6,221 nucleotides of DNA. Origin: Eubacterium sp. GTDB taxonomy: Bacteria; Bacillota; Clostridia; Lachnospirales; Lachnospiraceae. The position numbers were made by a program, and so were the translations under genes. The stretch lies in assembly GCA_020844525.1 (NCBI GenBank), contig JAJGAH010000163.1:1-6221 (forward strand), given 5' to 3'. A model generated the notes under the pieces. That model was not told the origin of the DNA and did no database searches. It saw only the letters and a program-made list of their open reading frames with translations. Each line of letters starts with the position of its first letter. The stretch's first letter is position 1. Positions 1 to 6,014 of the stretch are shown piece after piece.

Positions 1-2
1 CA

Positions 3-2105
3 AAAGTCATAGACGATCTTGGCGGAGAAAAGAATACAGAGAAGGTCAACTACCTGAAGCTCCATAACTACAGCGTGGTGACAGCAGCAAGCGACATGGC
101 TCTAGAGGACGATAACCGGAACTTCATCCTTGTCATGACGCCGGAGAGACTTCTTTACCTTCTGATAGCGAAGCCTCGCTTTGACCTGGATTATCTGTTC
201 ATCGACGAGGCCCACAAACTTTCAGGCAAGAACAGTCGAGCGCCTTTCTACTACAAAGTAGTCGACAAGCTCGTGCATCGCCAGAAGAAACCGCACTTCA
301 TCTTCGCATCGCCGAACATACCGAATCCGCAGGTCTATCTGAGATTGATGCTCAATGCGGAGGAAGGCGATGAAGACGCTCTTGCAATCACATACTCGCC
401 GGTTGTTCAGATCAAATTTCTTGTTGATCTGAAGAAAGGACGAATCGAGGTTTATAACGACCACGCACTTGAAGATCAGTGCCGAATACTTCTCGCCAAT
501 GTGCGCGGCAGCGGTATTGAAGTGAATGACTTCCTGCTGGCTATCGAAACACAGAACAGGAAACTTTCCAAGGAAAAGCGTAAGCAGAGCATCGTTTACT
601 ACAACGGACGAGACAAGGCCATAAGGGCCGCCCACTCCTTCTATGAGCGGATAAAACCGAATGGCCCGAGAAATGATCCGCTTCTTGAGGCCTTGTCAAA
701 GGACATTCAGGAAGAAGTCCATCAATGGTACTACCTCGCAGAAATGGTACGTTATGGCATTGCTTACCACATCGGTTATCTTCCGGCATCAATAAGGGCA
801 CGGATCGAGGAGCTTTTTAAATCCGGGAACATCACGGTAATGTTCTGTACCAGTACGCTGTTGGAGGGCGTCAATCTCCCGGCGGACAATCTGTTCATCA
901 TGGAGAACAAGATATTCCTCAGCGAGATGAATACCATTGATTTCCGTAATCTCATAGGCCGAGTGGGCAGGATCAGCTTCAACCTCTTTGGGAATGTCTA
1001 CTTTGTAGCGGAACGCAACAGCAAGATAACGACAGATGACTATGTACGTATGCTTGGGCAGGAAATTCCAGAGCAGTCGCTTTCTATTGCTACTGATCCG
1101 AATGTGCTCAAGAAGGTCGAGAAACAGTATGTCGCCGATATTCTCAAAAGCGGGAAGTCGGAAATACCACGCCGTGTGAACGCTGATGGCAAAGCTATGC
1201 AGAGCGAGGAATCCTATGAGATGATGCGCAGATTCGCAACTATTCTTCAGGGAGACATTGTTCACGAGCGGGATACGCTGGTGCATCGTGAATTCAAAGA
1301 CTTCTTGACGCCAGCCGATGAGGAGTTCATCCGGGATACCTTCAAAGACGCCGAAGTCAAGCCTGATGACGACATCAATACGTCGGTAGATCAGACAACA
1401 AGCCTTATTGCAGCTATCCGAAGGGAGCGAAACCCGCTGCGTTATCCAGATCTTGTTGATGGGAAGTTCGTATATGACGATGTGCTTGCTTTTCTCGACG
1501 AACTTGCAGAAGTGTTCAACTGGGAGGAGTACGAGGCCGGTACGCTCGGAAAACCATCACTGCGCAGATGGTACGCCGTGATCCTCTGCCAGTGGATGGA
1601 CGGCGGCGGGTTGAAGTTCATCATGGACAGGGCTCTTGAATACCATCAGAACCACCCATACCCATTCTGGATCAACAAGCATGGGTCTCCGATAACGTAC
1701 AATTACCTTTCCGACGACCATCACAATGCCGTATTCGGAGACACGCTTGAGGTTATTGAGAACATCATCCTTTACAGCATTTCGAACTATTTCCTTCGAT
1801 TCTCCAACGAGTACAGGAAAATCAGAGGAGACGAGGCACTCAACCGGAACAATTGGTATGAATACGTGGAATTCGGTACGACGAATCCGCTGACGATCCT
1901 GCTGCAGCGCAGCGGCTTTTCCAGAGAATCCGCTCGCTACATAAAAGAGCACCACGAGTATGTCATAAGGGACGGTAGCACAGGCCAGCTGAAACTTAGC
2001 CCTGCTCTTGCTCGGTGTGGTAATACGGATGTTCGTAATGAAGTCATATACATACGGCAGAACTCACCGGAGATTTTTGAAGCCGATAATAATGATGAGG
2101 GATAA
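3..2105 (+). CDS. SF2 DEAH-box helicase, 5'-truncated by window (Ski2-like, possible Hachiman HamB)
   Basis: This is the C-terminal 700 residues of an ATP-dependent superfamily 2 helicase; the frame is open to the window edge, so Walker A (motif I) lies upstream. Counting from the codon at 3, visible motifs are TPERLL (about 46-51), the Walker B/DEAH box FIDEAH (66-71), a motif III-like ASPNIP (102-107), motif V STLLEGVNLP (284-293) and motif VI NLIGRVGRI (316-324). The remaining ~375 residues are a non-motor C-terminal region ending in a conserved-looking FGTTNPLTILLQRSGFSR patch. Motif V and VI wording and the long C-terminal extension fit Ski2-like defence helicases such as HamB/AbpB; this family assignment is recall, not a search. 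A HamA (DUF1837) nuclease gene would be expected just upstream. A DUF262 gene follows after 5 bases, which supports a defence operon. The GTG at 75 is internal and is not a start. Helicase call is firm, HamB is moderate. Confidence 0.9.
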   Translation, partial: KVIDDLGGEKNTEKVNYLKLHNYSVVTAASDMALEDDNRNFILVMTPERLLYLLIAKPRFDLDYLFIDEAHKLSGKNSRAPFYYKVVDKLVHRQKKPHFIFASPNIPNPQVYLRLMLNAEEGDEDALAITYSPVVQIKFLVDLKKGRIEVYNDHALEDQCRILLANVRGSGIEVNDFLLAIETQNRKLSKEKRKQSIVYYNGRDKAIRAAHSFYERIKPNGPRNDPLLEALSKDIQEEVHQWYYLAEMVRYGIAYHIGYLPASIRARIEELFKSGNITVMFCTSTLLEGVNLPADNLFIMENKIFLSEMNTIDFRNLIGRVGRISFNLFGNVYFVAERNSKITTDDYVRMLGQEIPEQSLSIATDPNVLKKVEKQYVADILKSGKSEIPRRVNADGKAMQSEESYEMMRRFATILQGDIVHERDTLVHREFKDFLTPADEEFIRDTFKDAEVKPDDDINTSVDQTTSLIAAIRRERNPLRYPDLVDGKFVYDDVLAFLDELAEVFNWEEYEAGTLGKPSLRRWYAVILCQWMDGGGLKFIMDRALEYHQNHPYPFWINKHGSPITYNYLSDDHHNAVFGDTLEVIENIILYSISNYFLRFSNEYRKIRGDEALNRNNWYEYVEFGTTNPLTILLQRSGFSRESARYIKEHHEYVIRDGSTGQLKLSPALARCGNTDVRNEVIYIRQNSPEIFEADNNDEG
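2097..2101 (+). promoter_or_regulatory. Ribosome binding site of the DUF262 gene
   Basis: GAGGG lies inside the last codons of the helicase gene, 9 bases before the ATG at 2111. Together with the 5-base gap this implies translational coupling of the two genes. Confidence 0.65.
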
Positions 2106-2110
2106 AGACT

Positions 2111-2611
2111 ATGCAGAAAATTGACAAAACAGACACGCTCAAAACAATTCTGAGTGGTCGCAAATACAACGTCGATTATTTCCAGCGGGAATATCGGTGG
2201 GGGCAGAAGCAGATTGAGCAGATGCTCGCCGACTTCCAGAGCACATTTGAGGAATTTTATGATCCGGATAATCATGATACGCCGGAAGAAGTCATGAACT
2301 ATGGCTTTTATTATATGGGATGCATTATCTGTACTGGCGGTTCCGTAAAGAAAATCATCGATGGCCAGCAGCGTCTGACCTCGCTAACACTTCTCATCAT
2401 CTATCTGAACAACCTGCAAAAAGAAACTGTCAAGGATGAGGATCTCCTTGTCCCGCTGGATGACATGATCTATTCAAAGGCCTTCAGTAAGAAGAGCTTC
2501 AATATCGATGTGGCTGACCGCGGGACTTGCATGCAGGCTCTATTGCAAAAAGATGAGAATTATGTGCCAGTGAATGAACATGACGTGGGGTCAAAACGTT
2601 TGCTGGTTTGA
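2111..2611 (+). pseudogene. DUF262 (GmrSD/ParB-like) protein, 3'-truncated
   Basis: The 166-residue product begins like a DUF262 protein. QREYRW (residues 25-30) and the IIDGQQRLTSL block (82-92, with the DGQQR signature at 84-88) are the family's nucleotide-binding/ParB-like hallmarks. DUF262 is the N-terminal NTPase-type domain of GmrSD-like, modification-dependent restriction enzymes and of other phage-defence proteins, often followed by a DUF1524 HNH nuclease domain. Family members usually have several hundred residues. Here similarity stops around residue 159 (nt ~2587), after which only about seven unrelated residues precede the stop, and no other frame continues the family. It therefore looks like a gene cut by insertion or deletion rather than a natural short protein. 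It sits 5 bases behind the helicase with its own GAGGG site, so it was probably a partner in the same defence operon. No DUF1524 part is visible in the window, so nuclease activity is unlikely. Confidence 0.8.
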
Positions 2612-2721
2612 TTGGAAAATGATTTTTTCAATAAGGAAAAAGTAATTATTTTTTTATGCTCACCATCTAAGATAACCCTATCGAATTAACATTTTAAAAC
2701 ATGCCCTATCAGATTTTCGTC
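2612..2721 (+). other. AT-rich intergenic spacer after the truncated gene
   Basis: No gene is visible. The stretch is much richer in A and T than the genes on either side and has long T runs. An AT-only hairpin (2611-2619 pairing with 2624-2632, four-base loop, one G-T pair) overlaps the DUF262 stop codon. A later A-run/T-run pair around 2635-2657 could act as a weak terminator. The compositional break fits a recombination joint. Confidence 0.5.
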
Positions 2722-2750
2722 TTGACAACCGTTCGATTTTGAACTATAAT
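2722..2750 (+). promoter_or_regulatory. Sigma-A promoter of the marR-MATE operon
   Basis: A perfect -35 box TTGACA (2722-2727) and a perfect -10 box TATAAT (2745-2750) are separated by exactly 17 bases. Transcription should start near 2757, about 40 bases before the MarR ATG. Such a full-consensus promoter would be strongly active unless repressed, which agrees with the two operators overlapping it. Confidence 0.92.
2731..2744 (+). promoter_or_regulatory. Operator 1 (GTTC-N6-GAAC), in the promoter spacer
   Basis: GTTCGATTTTGAAC fills the spacer between the -35 and -10 boxes. It is itself a dyad (GTTC, six bases, GAAC), suited to one MarR dimer, and is an exact reverse complement of operator 2. 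Binding here would block RNA polymerase. Assignment to the MarR protein encoded next door is inference from position and family behaviour. Confidence 0.8.
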
Positions 2751-2757
2751 TTTACGT

Positions 2758-2771
2758 GTTCAAAATCGAAC
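2758..2771 (+). promoter_or_regulatory. Operator 2 (GTTC-N6-GAAC), at the transcription start
   Basis: GTTCAAAATCGAAC is the exact 14-base reverse complement of operator 1, with 13 bases between the two. It begins at about the predicted start site, so a bound MarR dimer would block initiation or clearance. The two sites are 27 bases apart centre to centre, about two and a half helical turns. Confidence 0.8.
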
Positions 2772-2796
2772 ACTAAGGTGCGCGAGGTAATTACAT

Positions 2797-3249
2797 ATGA
2801 AAAACAATTTTTGGAACATGCTCAAAGAAGTTGAAAGCGCCTATAATTTTCACCGCAGAAAAGTTATGAACAAATATTCTCTCTCGGCAATAGAAGTAGA
2901 TGTTATGTTATTCCTTGCGAACAACGGCGGCCTTAATACGGCTGCCGATATTGTATCTGTACGAAAAATATCCAAATCTCACGTCTCACTGGCGACAGAC
3001 GAGCTTTATAAAAAAGGGTACATTTGCAAAAAAGTAGACTCGGCGAATAGAAAGCGGATTTGTTTGTTTATTACTCCAAAGGCCGATGAGATAGTCCGTT
3101 ATGGGCAAGAACAACAGGAAGAATTCATGAAAAAGATCGGTGACGGGTTTTCGGAAGATGAGAAAAGGCAGTTCTTCGACTCTTTTGATCGAATCATTGA
3201 CAATGTCCGCCGCTTCTACAACGTGAAACCGAAAGAATCAACGGACTGA
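2797..3249 (+). CDS. MarR-family transcriptional regulator
   Basis: A 150-residue winged-helix repressor of usual MarR length. The N-terminal helix (about 1-28) would form the dimer interface. The helix-turn-helix covers about 47-75 (AADIVSVRKISKSHVSLATD region, recognition helix about 58-71). The wing carries DSANRKR (81-87), matching the family's D-x-x-[DN]-R-[RK] wing signature. A C-terminal helix (about 95-140) returns to the dimer interface. The ATG at 2797 is preceded at good distance by GAGG (2784-2787). The gene is transcribed from the consensus promoter at 2722-2750, and two matching dyads lie over that promoter, so autorepression is the likely control. A MATE pump follows after 29 bases, the same order as mepR-mepA of Staphylococcus aureus. 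The inducer is unknown; cationic or phenolic drugs are typical for the family. The family call is firm, while the operator link is inferred. Confidence 0.93.
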   Translation: MKNNFWNMLKEVESAYNFHRRKVMNKYSLSAIEVDVMLFLANNGGLNTAADIVSVRKISKSHVSLATDELYKKGYICKKVDSANRKRICLFITPKADEIVRYGQEQQEEFMKKIGDGFSEDEKRQFFDSFDRIIDNVRRFYNVKPKESTD

Positions 3250-3267
3250 TGGAAAGACAAAAGAAAC

Positions 3268-3272
3268 GGAGG
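3268..3272 (+). promoter_or_regulatory. Ribosome binding site fixing the MATE start
   Basis: GGAGG lies 6 bases before the ATG at 3279. The alternative in-frame ATG at 3249, which overlaps the marR stop codon, has only marR coding sequence upstream and no such site, so 3279 is preferred. Confidence 0.8.
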
Positions 3273-3278
3273 ACAATT

Positions 3279-4664
3279 ATGGAAAAGGCACATAATGAAG
3301 ATAAGAGTTTCCTCGGTACAGAACCAATCAGGCCGCTTATGTTTCGCCTTTCTGTACCAGCAATTCTTGCCCAACTGATCAATGTTCTATACAACATTGT
3401 GGATCGTATCTACATCGGCCATATGCCAGAGGTTGGCGGGTTGGCGCTTACCGGTCTGGGCGTGTGCACACCGCTCATTATCATCGTGTCGGCTTTCGCC
3501 ATGCTGGTTGCGATGGGAGGAGCGCCCAATGCTTCCATTGAGATGGGCAAAAAAAACGACGAGGGAGCCGAGCACATTATGGGCAGCTGCGTTGCCTTGC
3601 AGCTTGTAATCTCCGCTGTGCTTACCGCAGCCCTGCTAATTTGGAACCGACCCTTGCTTTTAATGTTTGGGGCCAGTGAAAACACCATCGGCTATGCATC
3701 CCAGTACATGAACATCTATGCGATTGGTACCGTCTTTGTACAATTAGCCTTGGGCATGAATGCATTTATCACGGCGCAGGGTTATGCAAAAGTAAGCATG
3801 TACACGGTTTTGATCGGGGCAATCTGTAATATTATCCTTGACCCAATCATGATCTTCGGCATGAACATGGGGGTGCGCGGAGCAGCTCTGGCGACAATCA
3901 TATCTCAAGGAATCAGTTGCGTGTGGGTAATTCATTTTCTCACTTCCCCAAAAAGCAGCATCAAGCTCCGGATGAAAAATATCAGATTTGACAATGTCCT
4001 TCTGTCCTGCGTAGCACTGGGTGCAGCTCCGTTTATAATGCAGGCAAGCGAAAGCATCATTTCTATCTGCTTCAATTCCTCCTTGCTGAAATATGGCGGA
4101 GATATTGCCGTGGGTGCCATGACGATTCTGAGCACTGTGATGCAGTTTGCCATGCTGCCGATGCAGGGTTTTGCGCAAGGTGCTCAGCCGATCTCCAGCT
4201 ACAACTTTGGTGCTCACAATTCAGCTCGTGTCAAGCAGACCTTTCGACTGCTTTTGATCTGTTGCTGTACCTATTCCGTATTGCTGTGGGTTGCCGTGCA
4301 GATATTTCCGCAGGTTTTTGCCTCATTATTTACAAATGATACCGCAATGGTGGCGTATACTAAAAGTGCATTACGTATCTACGCCGGTGCCATGTTTATT
4401 ATGGGCGTTCAGATAGCCTGCCAGATGACCTTTATCTCCCTCGGGAATGCCAAGACTTCAATTTTCGTAGCAGTATTCCGAAAATTTATCATGTTGGTCC
4501 CACTCATCTATCTTCTCCCCATGCTGCTACCTGATAAGACAGTAGCCGTGTATCTTGCCGAACCGATTTCAGATACTGCTGCGGTGATCTGTACTGGTAT
4601 TGTGTTTGCGAAAGAATTCAGAAAAGCGATAAAAAAGTTGGATGAAGGCCCGCACGACAATTGA
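3279..4664 (+). CDS. MATE-family multidrug efflux transporter (MepA-like)
   Basis: This inner-membrane antiporter exports cationic drugs and dyes in exchange for Na+ or H+. The 461-residue product has the usual MATE length and a pattern of about 12 hydrophobic segments in two related halves. Family landmarks include PAILAQLINVLYNIVDRIYIG (about 27-47), the NIILDPIMIFGMNMGVRGAA block (184-203) at the end of the first half, and GFAQGAQPISSYNFGA (297-312) in the second half. The start at 3279 is chosen for its GGAGG site; an ATG at 3249 would add ten mostly charged residues. It lies 29 bases behind the MarR gene and shares its promoter, so expression should rise when the repressor leaves its operators. 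The tail is charged and cytoplasmic (KEFRKAIKKLDEG). The pairing with a MarR gene and overall sequence favour the MepA branch of MATE proteins. Substrates cannot be read from sequence. Confidence 0.94.
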   Translation: MEKAHNEDKSFLGTEPIRPLMFRLSVPAILAQLINVLYNIVDRIYIGHMPEVGGLALTGLGVCTPLIIIVSAFAMLVAMGGAPNASIEMGKKNDEGAEHIMGSCVALQLVISAVLTAALLIWNRPLLLMFGASENTIGYASQYMNIYAIGTVFVQLALGMNAFITAQGYAKVSMYTVLIGAICNIILDPIMIFGMNMGVRGAALATIISQGISCVWVIHFLTSPKSSIKLRMKNIRFDNVLLSCVALGAAPFIMQASESIISICFNSSLLKYGGDIAVGAMTILSTVMQFAMLPMQGFAQGAQPISSYNFGAHNSARVKQTFRLLLICCCTYSVLLWVAVQIFPQVFASLFTNDTAMVAYTKSALRIYAGAMFIMGVQIACQMTFISLGNAKTSIFVAVFRKFIMLVPLIYLLPMLLPDKTVAVYLAEPISDTAAVICTGIVFAKEFRKAIKKLDEGPHDN

Positions 4665-4672
4665 GATGAATC

Positions 4673-4792
4673 ATGCCGACCTTCAATACTGAAAAAGGAA
4701 CTGGACTTGGGCTGATCATTGCCAAGGGAGATATACAGCTATTAGATGGTGTTTTTTCACGCGGCGCAATTCGTTTGTTTCGATCAAATTAA
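4673..4792 (+). pseudogene. Relic of a sensor histidine kinase ATPase (HATPase_c) C-terminus
   Basis: A 39-codon frame contains TEKGTGLGLIIAK (residues 6-18), which matches the ATP-lid/G2 box of histidine kinases, usually written GTGLGL-x-I-x-K. It is followed by IQLLDG (21-26), the position where kinases have an 'I-ELHGG'-like helix end, and by GAIRLF (31-36), where they have a 'G-GT-F-F' strand. The spacing is right for the very end of a kinase. Everything upstream (sensor, H box, N box, G1 box) is absent: a stop at 4667 closes the frame and the MATE gene ends at 4664. No clear ribosome-binding site precedes it. I read it as a decayed fragment left by recombination. A free-standing small protein is possible but less likely. 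Confidence 0.6.
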
Positions 4793-4859
4793 AAAAAGCG
4801 CTACAAAAAAGCGTGAGTTTGGCGGGTCTATCTTCATGCCTGAATAAGCAATACCGTAA

Positions 4860-4890
4860 CCCTCCAAGCTCACCAGTTTGGAGGGCTTTT
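4860..4890 (+). terminator. Intrinsic terminator after the MATE operon and kinase relic
   Basis: CCCTCCAAGCT (4860-4870) pairs with AGTTTGGAGGG (4875-4885), giving an 11-bp stem with a single G-T pair and a CACC loop. CTTTT follows. The hairpin is strong, the T run short. It probably ends transcripts from the marR-MATE promoter, although it lies nearly 200 bases beyond the MATE stop. Confidence 0.75.
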
Positions 4891-4922
4891 CTATGCGCGT
4901 TCAACATGCCTTGAACTTAAGG

Positions 4923-4945
4923 CGGCCGCTCGGTAACAGCGGCCG
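4923..4945 (+). other. GC-rich hairpin in the leader
   Basis: CGGCCGCT (4923-4930) pairs perfectly with AGCGGCCG (4938-4945) around a seven-base loop. No T run follows, so it is not a classical terminator. It could be a structural element of an RNA or a protein-binding dyad in DNA. Confidence 0.6.
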
Positions 4946-5010
4946 AGCGTGATGAAGCGGACTACAATCTGCTGCACATCGCTTTTCTAACCGGTAGCTC
5001 GTCAAAAAAA

Positions 5011-5040
5011 GCCTGTGTTTTTCATGGGAACAGTGCAGGC
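5011..5040 (+). other. 13-position hairpin in the leader
   Basis: Bases 5011-5023 pair with 5028-5040 around the loop ATGG, with one mismatch and three G-T pairs. The G-T pairs hold only if the + strand is transcribed, which suggests selection on a + strand RNA. Seven A residues precede it (5004-5010); on the opposite strand they would read as a T run, but there the stem is weaker. Confidence 0.55.
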
Positions 5041-5082
5041 AGCAACACGAACCATCAGAGCAGATAAAATATGAAATAATTT

Positions 5083-5138
5083 ACAGGAGCATACCTGTGG
5101 GCAGCCATGCTTACAGATACGCTCCTGTTTTGTTGTTT
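5083..5138 (+). terminator. Two-tier hairpin with T-rich tail; possible attenuator of the sigma-like gene
   Basis: The outer stem ACAGGAGC/GCTCCTGT (5083-5090 with 5121-5128) is perfect. Inside it, a 9-bp stem (5095-5103 with 5108-5116, two G-T pairs) is closed by a GCCA loop, and the two stems are separated by a symmetrical internal loop of ATAC on each side. TTTTGTTGTTT follows at 5128-5138. This is a strong intrinsic terminator shape lying about 80 bases before the sigma-like start, so it could end upstream transcription or act as a conditional attenuator. Confidence 0.7.
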
Positions 5139-5205
5139 GCAGCTATAACACGCTGCCGGTCCCCGCCGCTTGTTCTTCATTTCCAGATTTCAACAATCAC
5201 GAAAT

Positions 5206-5210
5206 GGAGG
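5206..5210 (+). promoter_or_regulatory. Ribosome binding site fixing the sigma-like gene start
   Basis: GGAGG lies 9 bases before the ATG at 5220. The same frame is open back to a GTG at 5097, but that GTG lies within the attenuator-like hairpin and has no such site. Confidence 0.85.
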
Positions 5211-5219
5211 ACAAGCCCT

Positions 5220-5669
5220 ATGGCGAAGTACCAGAAAAAGACGAATTACCGGGAGAAGTATCCCGGTGTGAGCAAAGAAATCATTGAGGTTTTAGAAAAG
5301 AGCGACCGTCAGATGGAATACCTGCAGTATGACATCAAAGCCGAGCGATGCCGAATCGATTCCACCAGCGGAACTGTTACATATCTCCCCAGCCGAGAAG
5401 ACTCATACGAACGGCTTCTGGAGGGAAACAAGCAGTTTCCCTCCGATGACGAAGATGTGGACGATGCCGCAATTAAGGCCGTGATGATCGAAAAAATGCT
5501 AACCTGCCTCAAGCGTCTCAGCCCGGAAAAACAGAAGTTGATTACCGCTCTGTTTTTTGATAATAAAAGCGAGCATCAGGTGTCCAGAGAAACTGGTGTT
5601 CCACAGCGGACCATTCACGACCGAAAGATAAAAATCTTGGCGAAATTAAAAAGACTCATGAATGAATGA
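5220..5669 (+). CDS. Sigma-70 region 4-type protein of a conjugative element
   Basis: A 149-residue, highly charged DNA-binding protein. The C-terminal part (about 95-146) reads as sigma-70 region 4: LKRLSPEKQKLITALFF, then a helix-turn-helix SEHQVSRETGVPQRTIHDRKIKILAKLKRL, which in full sigma factors contacts the -35 box. The N-terminal 90 residues (YREKYPGVSKEIIEVLEKSDR..., acidic FPSDDEDVDD at 73-82) do not show a recognisable region 2, so it cannot melt a promoter by the usual route. It is much shorter than a housekeeping sigma factor. Short proteins of this type are common in integrative and conjugative elements of Clostridia, where they are annotated as sigma factors next to excision and recombination genes; that is family knowledge, not seen here. 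The start at 5220 has GGAGG at 5206-5210. A structured leader precedes it and a GC-rich hairpin follows within 10 bases of the stop. It may regulate element genes to the right. Confidence 0.82.
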   Translation: MAKYQKKTNYREKYPGVSKEIIEVLEKSDRQMEYLQYDIKAERCRIDSTSGTVTYLPSREDSYERLLEGNKQFPSDDEDVDDAAIKAVMIEKMLTCLKRLSPEKQKLITALFFDNKSEHQVSRETGVPQRTIHDRKIKILAKLKRLMNE

Positions 5670-5677
5670 AGCTCTCG

Positions 5678-5710
5678 GCTCCCCCTCGCTGCATAAAGGC
5701 GAGGGGGAGC
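5678..5710 (+). terminator. GC-rich hairpin after the sigma-like gene
   Basis: GCTCCCCCTCGC (5678-5689) pairs perfectly over 12 bases with GCGAGGGGGAGC (5699-5710) around a nine-base loop. The tail TATCCTTT is weak in T, so it is either a terminator with a poor T tract or an RNA-stabilising end. It lies 9 bases after the stop codon. Confidence 0.65.
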
Positions 5711-5718
5711 TATCCTTT

Positions 5719-5727
5719 GGAGGTGAT
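5719..5727 (+). promoter_or_regulatory. Perfect Shine-Dalgarno sequence without a usable start codon
   Basis: GGAGGTGAT is a nine-base match to the complement of the 16S rRNA 3' end. At the normal distance there is ATA (5734-5736) in place of ATG. That frame reads about 11 codons (GTISIVRMVM) to a TAG at 5767. It may mark the start of a gene broken by mutation or by the element that follows. Confidence 0.45.
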
Positions 5728-5858
5728 AGTAAAATAGGGACAATTAGTATTGTTCGTATGGTAATGTAGAACATGGCGAGTGCGGCACAACTCCGAGGAA
5801 CACCTGACGAGCCTAACAGCCGAAATCAGAGGTACAAGAGAAAGCAACTTGATCGGTG

Positions 5859-5893
5859 ACCGACCAAGATAAGCGACTAAGATACCGACCAAG
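5859..5893 (+). repeat. Two direct copies of ACCGACCAAG
   Basis: Identical 10-base copies at 5859-5868 and 5884-5893. Each lies in a different hairpin: the first as a stem arm, the second partly as stem and partly as loop, so the two may compete for the same partner arm at 5848-5856. Confidence 0.6.
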
Positions 5894-6014
5894 TTAACGG
5901 TATACTGGGTTGAGACCTTGATCATAAACCGATCGAGCAGAGGAGAGCAGGTCGAGACGATGGCTTCCCTCCTGCCCGCCGTATTATAGGTAGAAATAGC
6001 ACTTGGACATATTT

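Larger units (their letters stand above)
4891..5219 (+). other. Structured gene-free leader before the sigma-like gene
   Basis: No gene with a ribosome-binding site is seen in these 330 bases. Three successive hairpins are visible (4923-4945, 5011-5040, 5083-5128), listed separately. There is no clear promoter: TAAAAT at 5065-5070 could be a -10 box but lacks a recognisable -35, and TATAAC at 5144-5149 likewise. If transcription starts upstream of 5083, the sigma-like gene must be read through the third hairpin. Confidence 0.5.

Noticed and set aside
75..77. GTG as the start of the helicase gene
   Set aside because: The frame is open to the window edge, helicase motif I is missing from the visible part, and no ribosome-binding site precedes it; it is an internal valine.
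3249..3251. ATG overlapping the marR stop codon as MATE start
   Set aside because: The ATG at 3279 has GGAGG at the correct distance, and the extra ten residues are not family-like.
4792..4813. Two copies of AAAAAAGCG thirteen bases apart
   Set aside because: They are short and low-complexity, with no matching copy elsewhere in the window to suggest a duplication or attachment site.
4716..4907. 63-codon frame on the minus strand
   Set aside because: It runs backwards through the kinase relic and the terminator, with no ribosome-binding site or recognisable domain.
4893..4952. 19-codon leader-peptide-like frame (MRVQHALNLRR...)
   Set aside because: It begins in the terminator tail, has no ribosome-binding site and covers a hairpin; no resistance gene needing a leader peptide follows.
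4991..5010. tRNA-like D-arm wording (GGTAGCTCGTC)
   Set aside because: There is no T-arm GTTCRA, acceptor pairing or cloverleaf around it.
5097..5219. N-terminal extension of the sigma-like protein from GTG 5097
   Set aside because: It lies inside a strong hairpin, has no ribosome-binding site and does not read like the rest of the protein; ATG 5220 has GGAGG.
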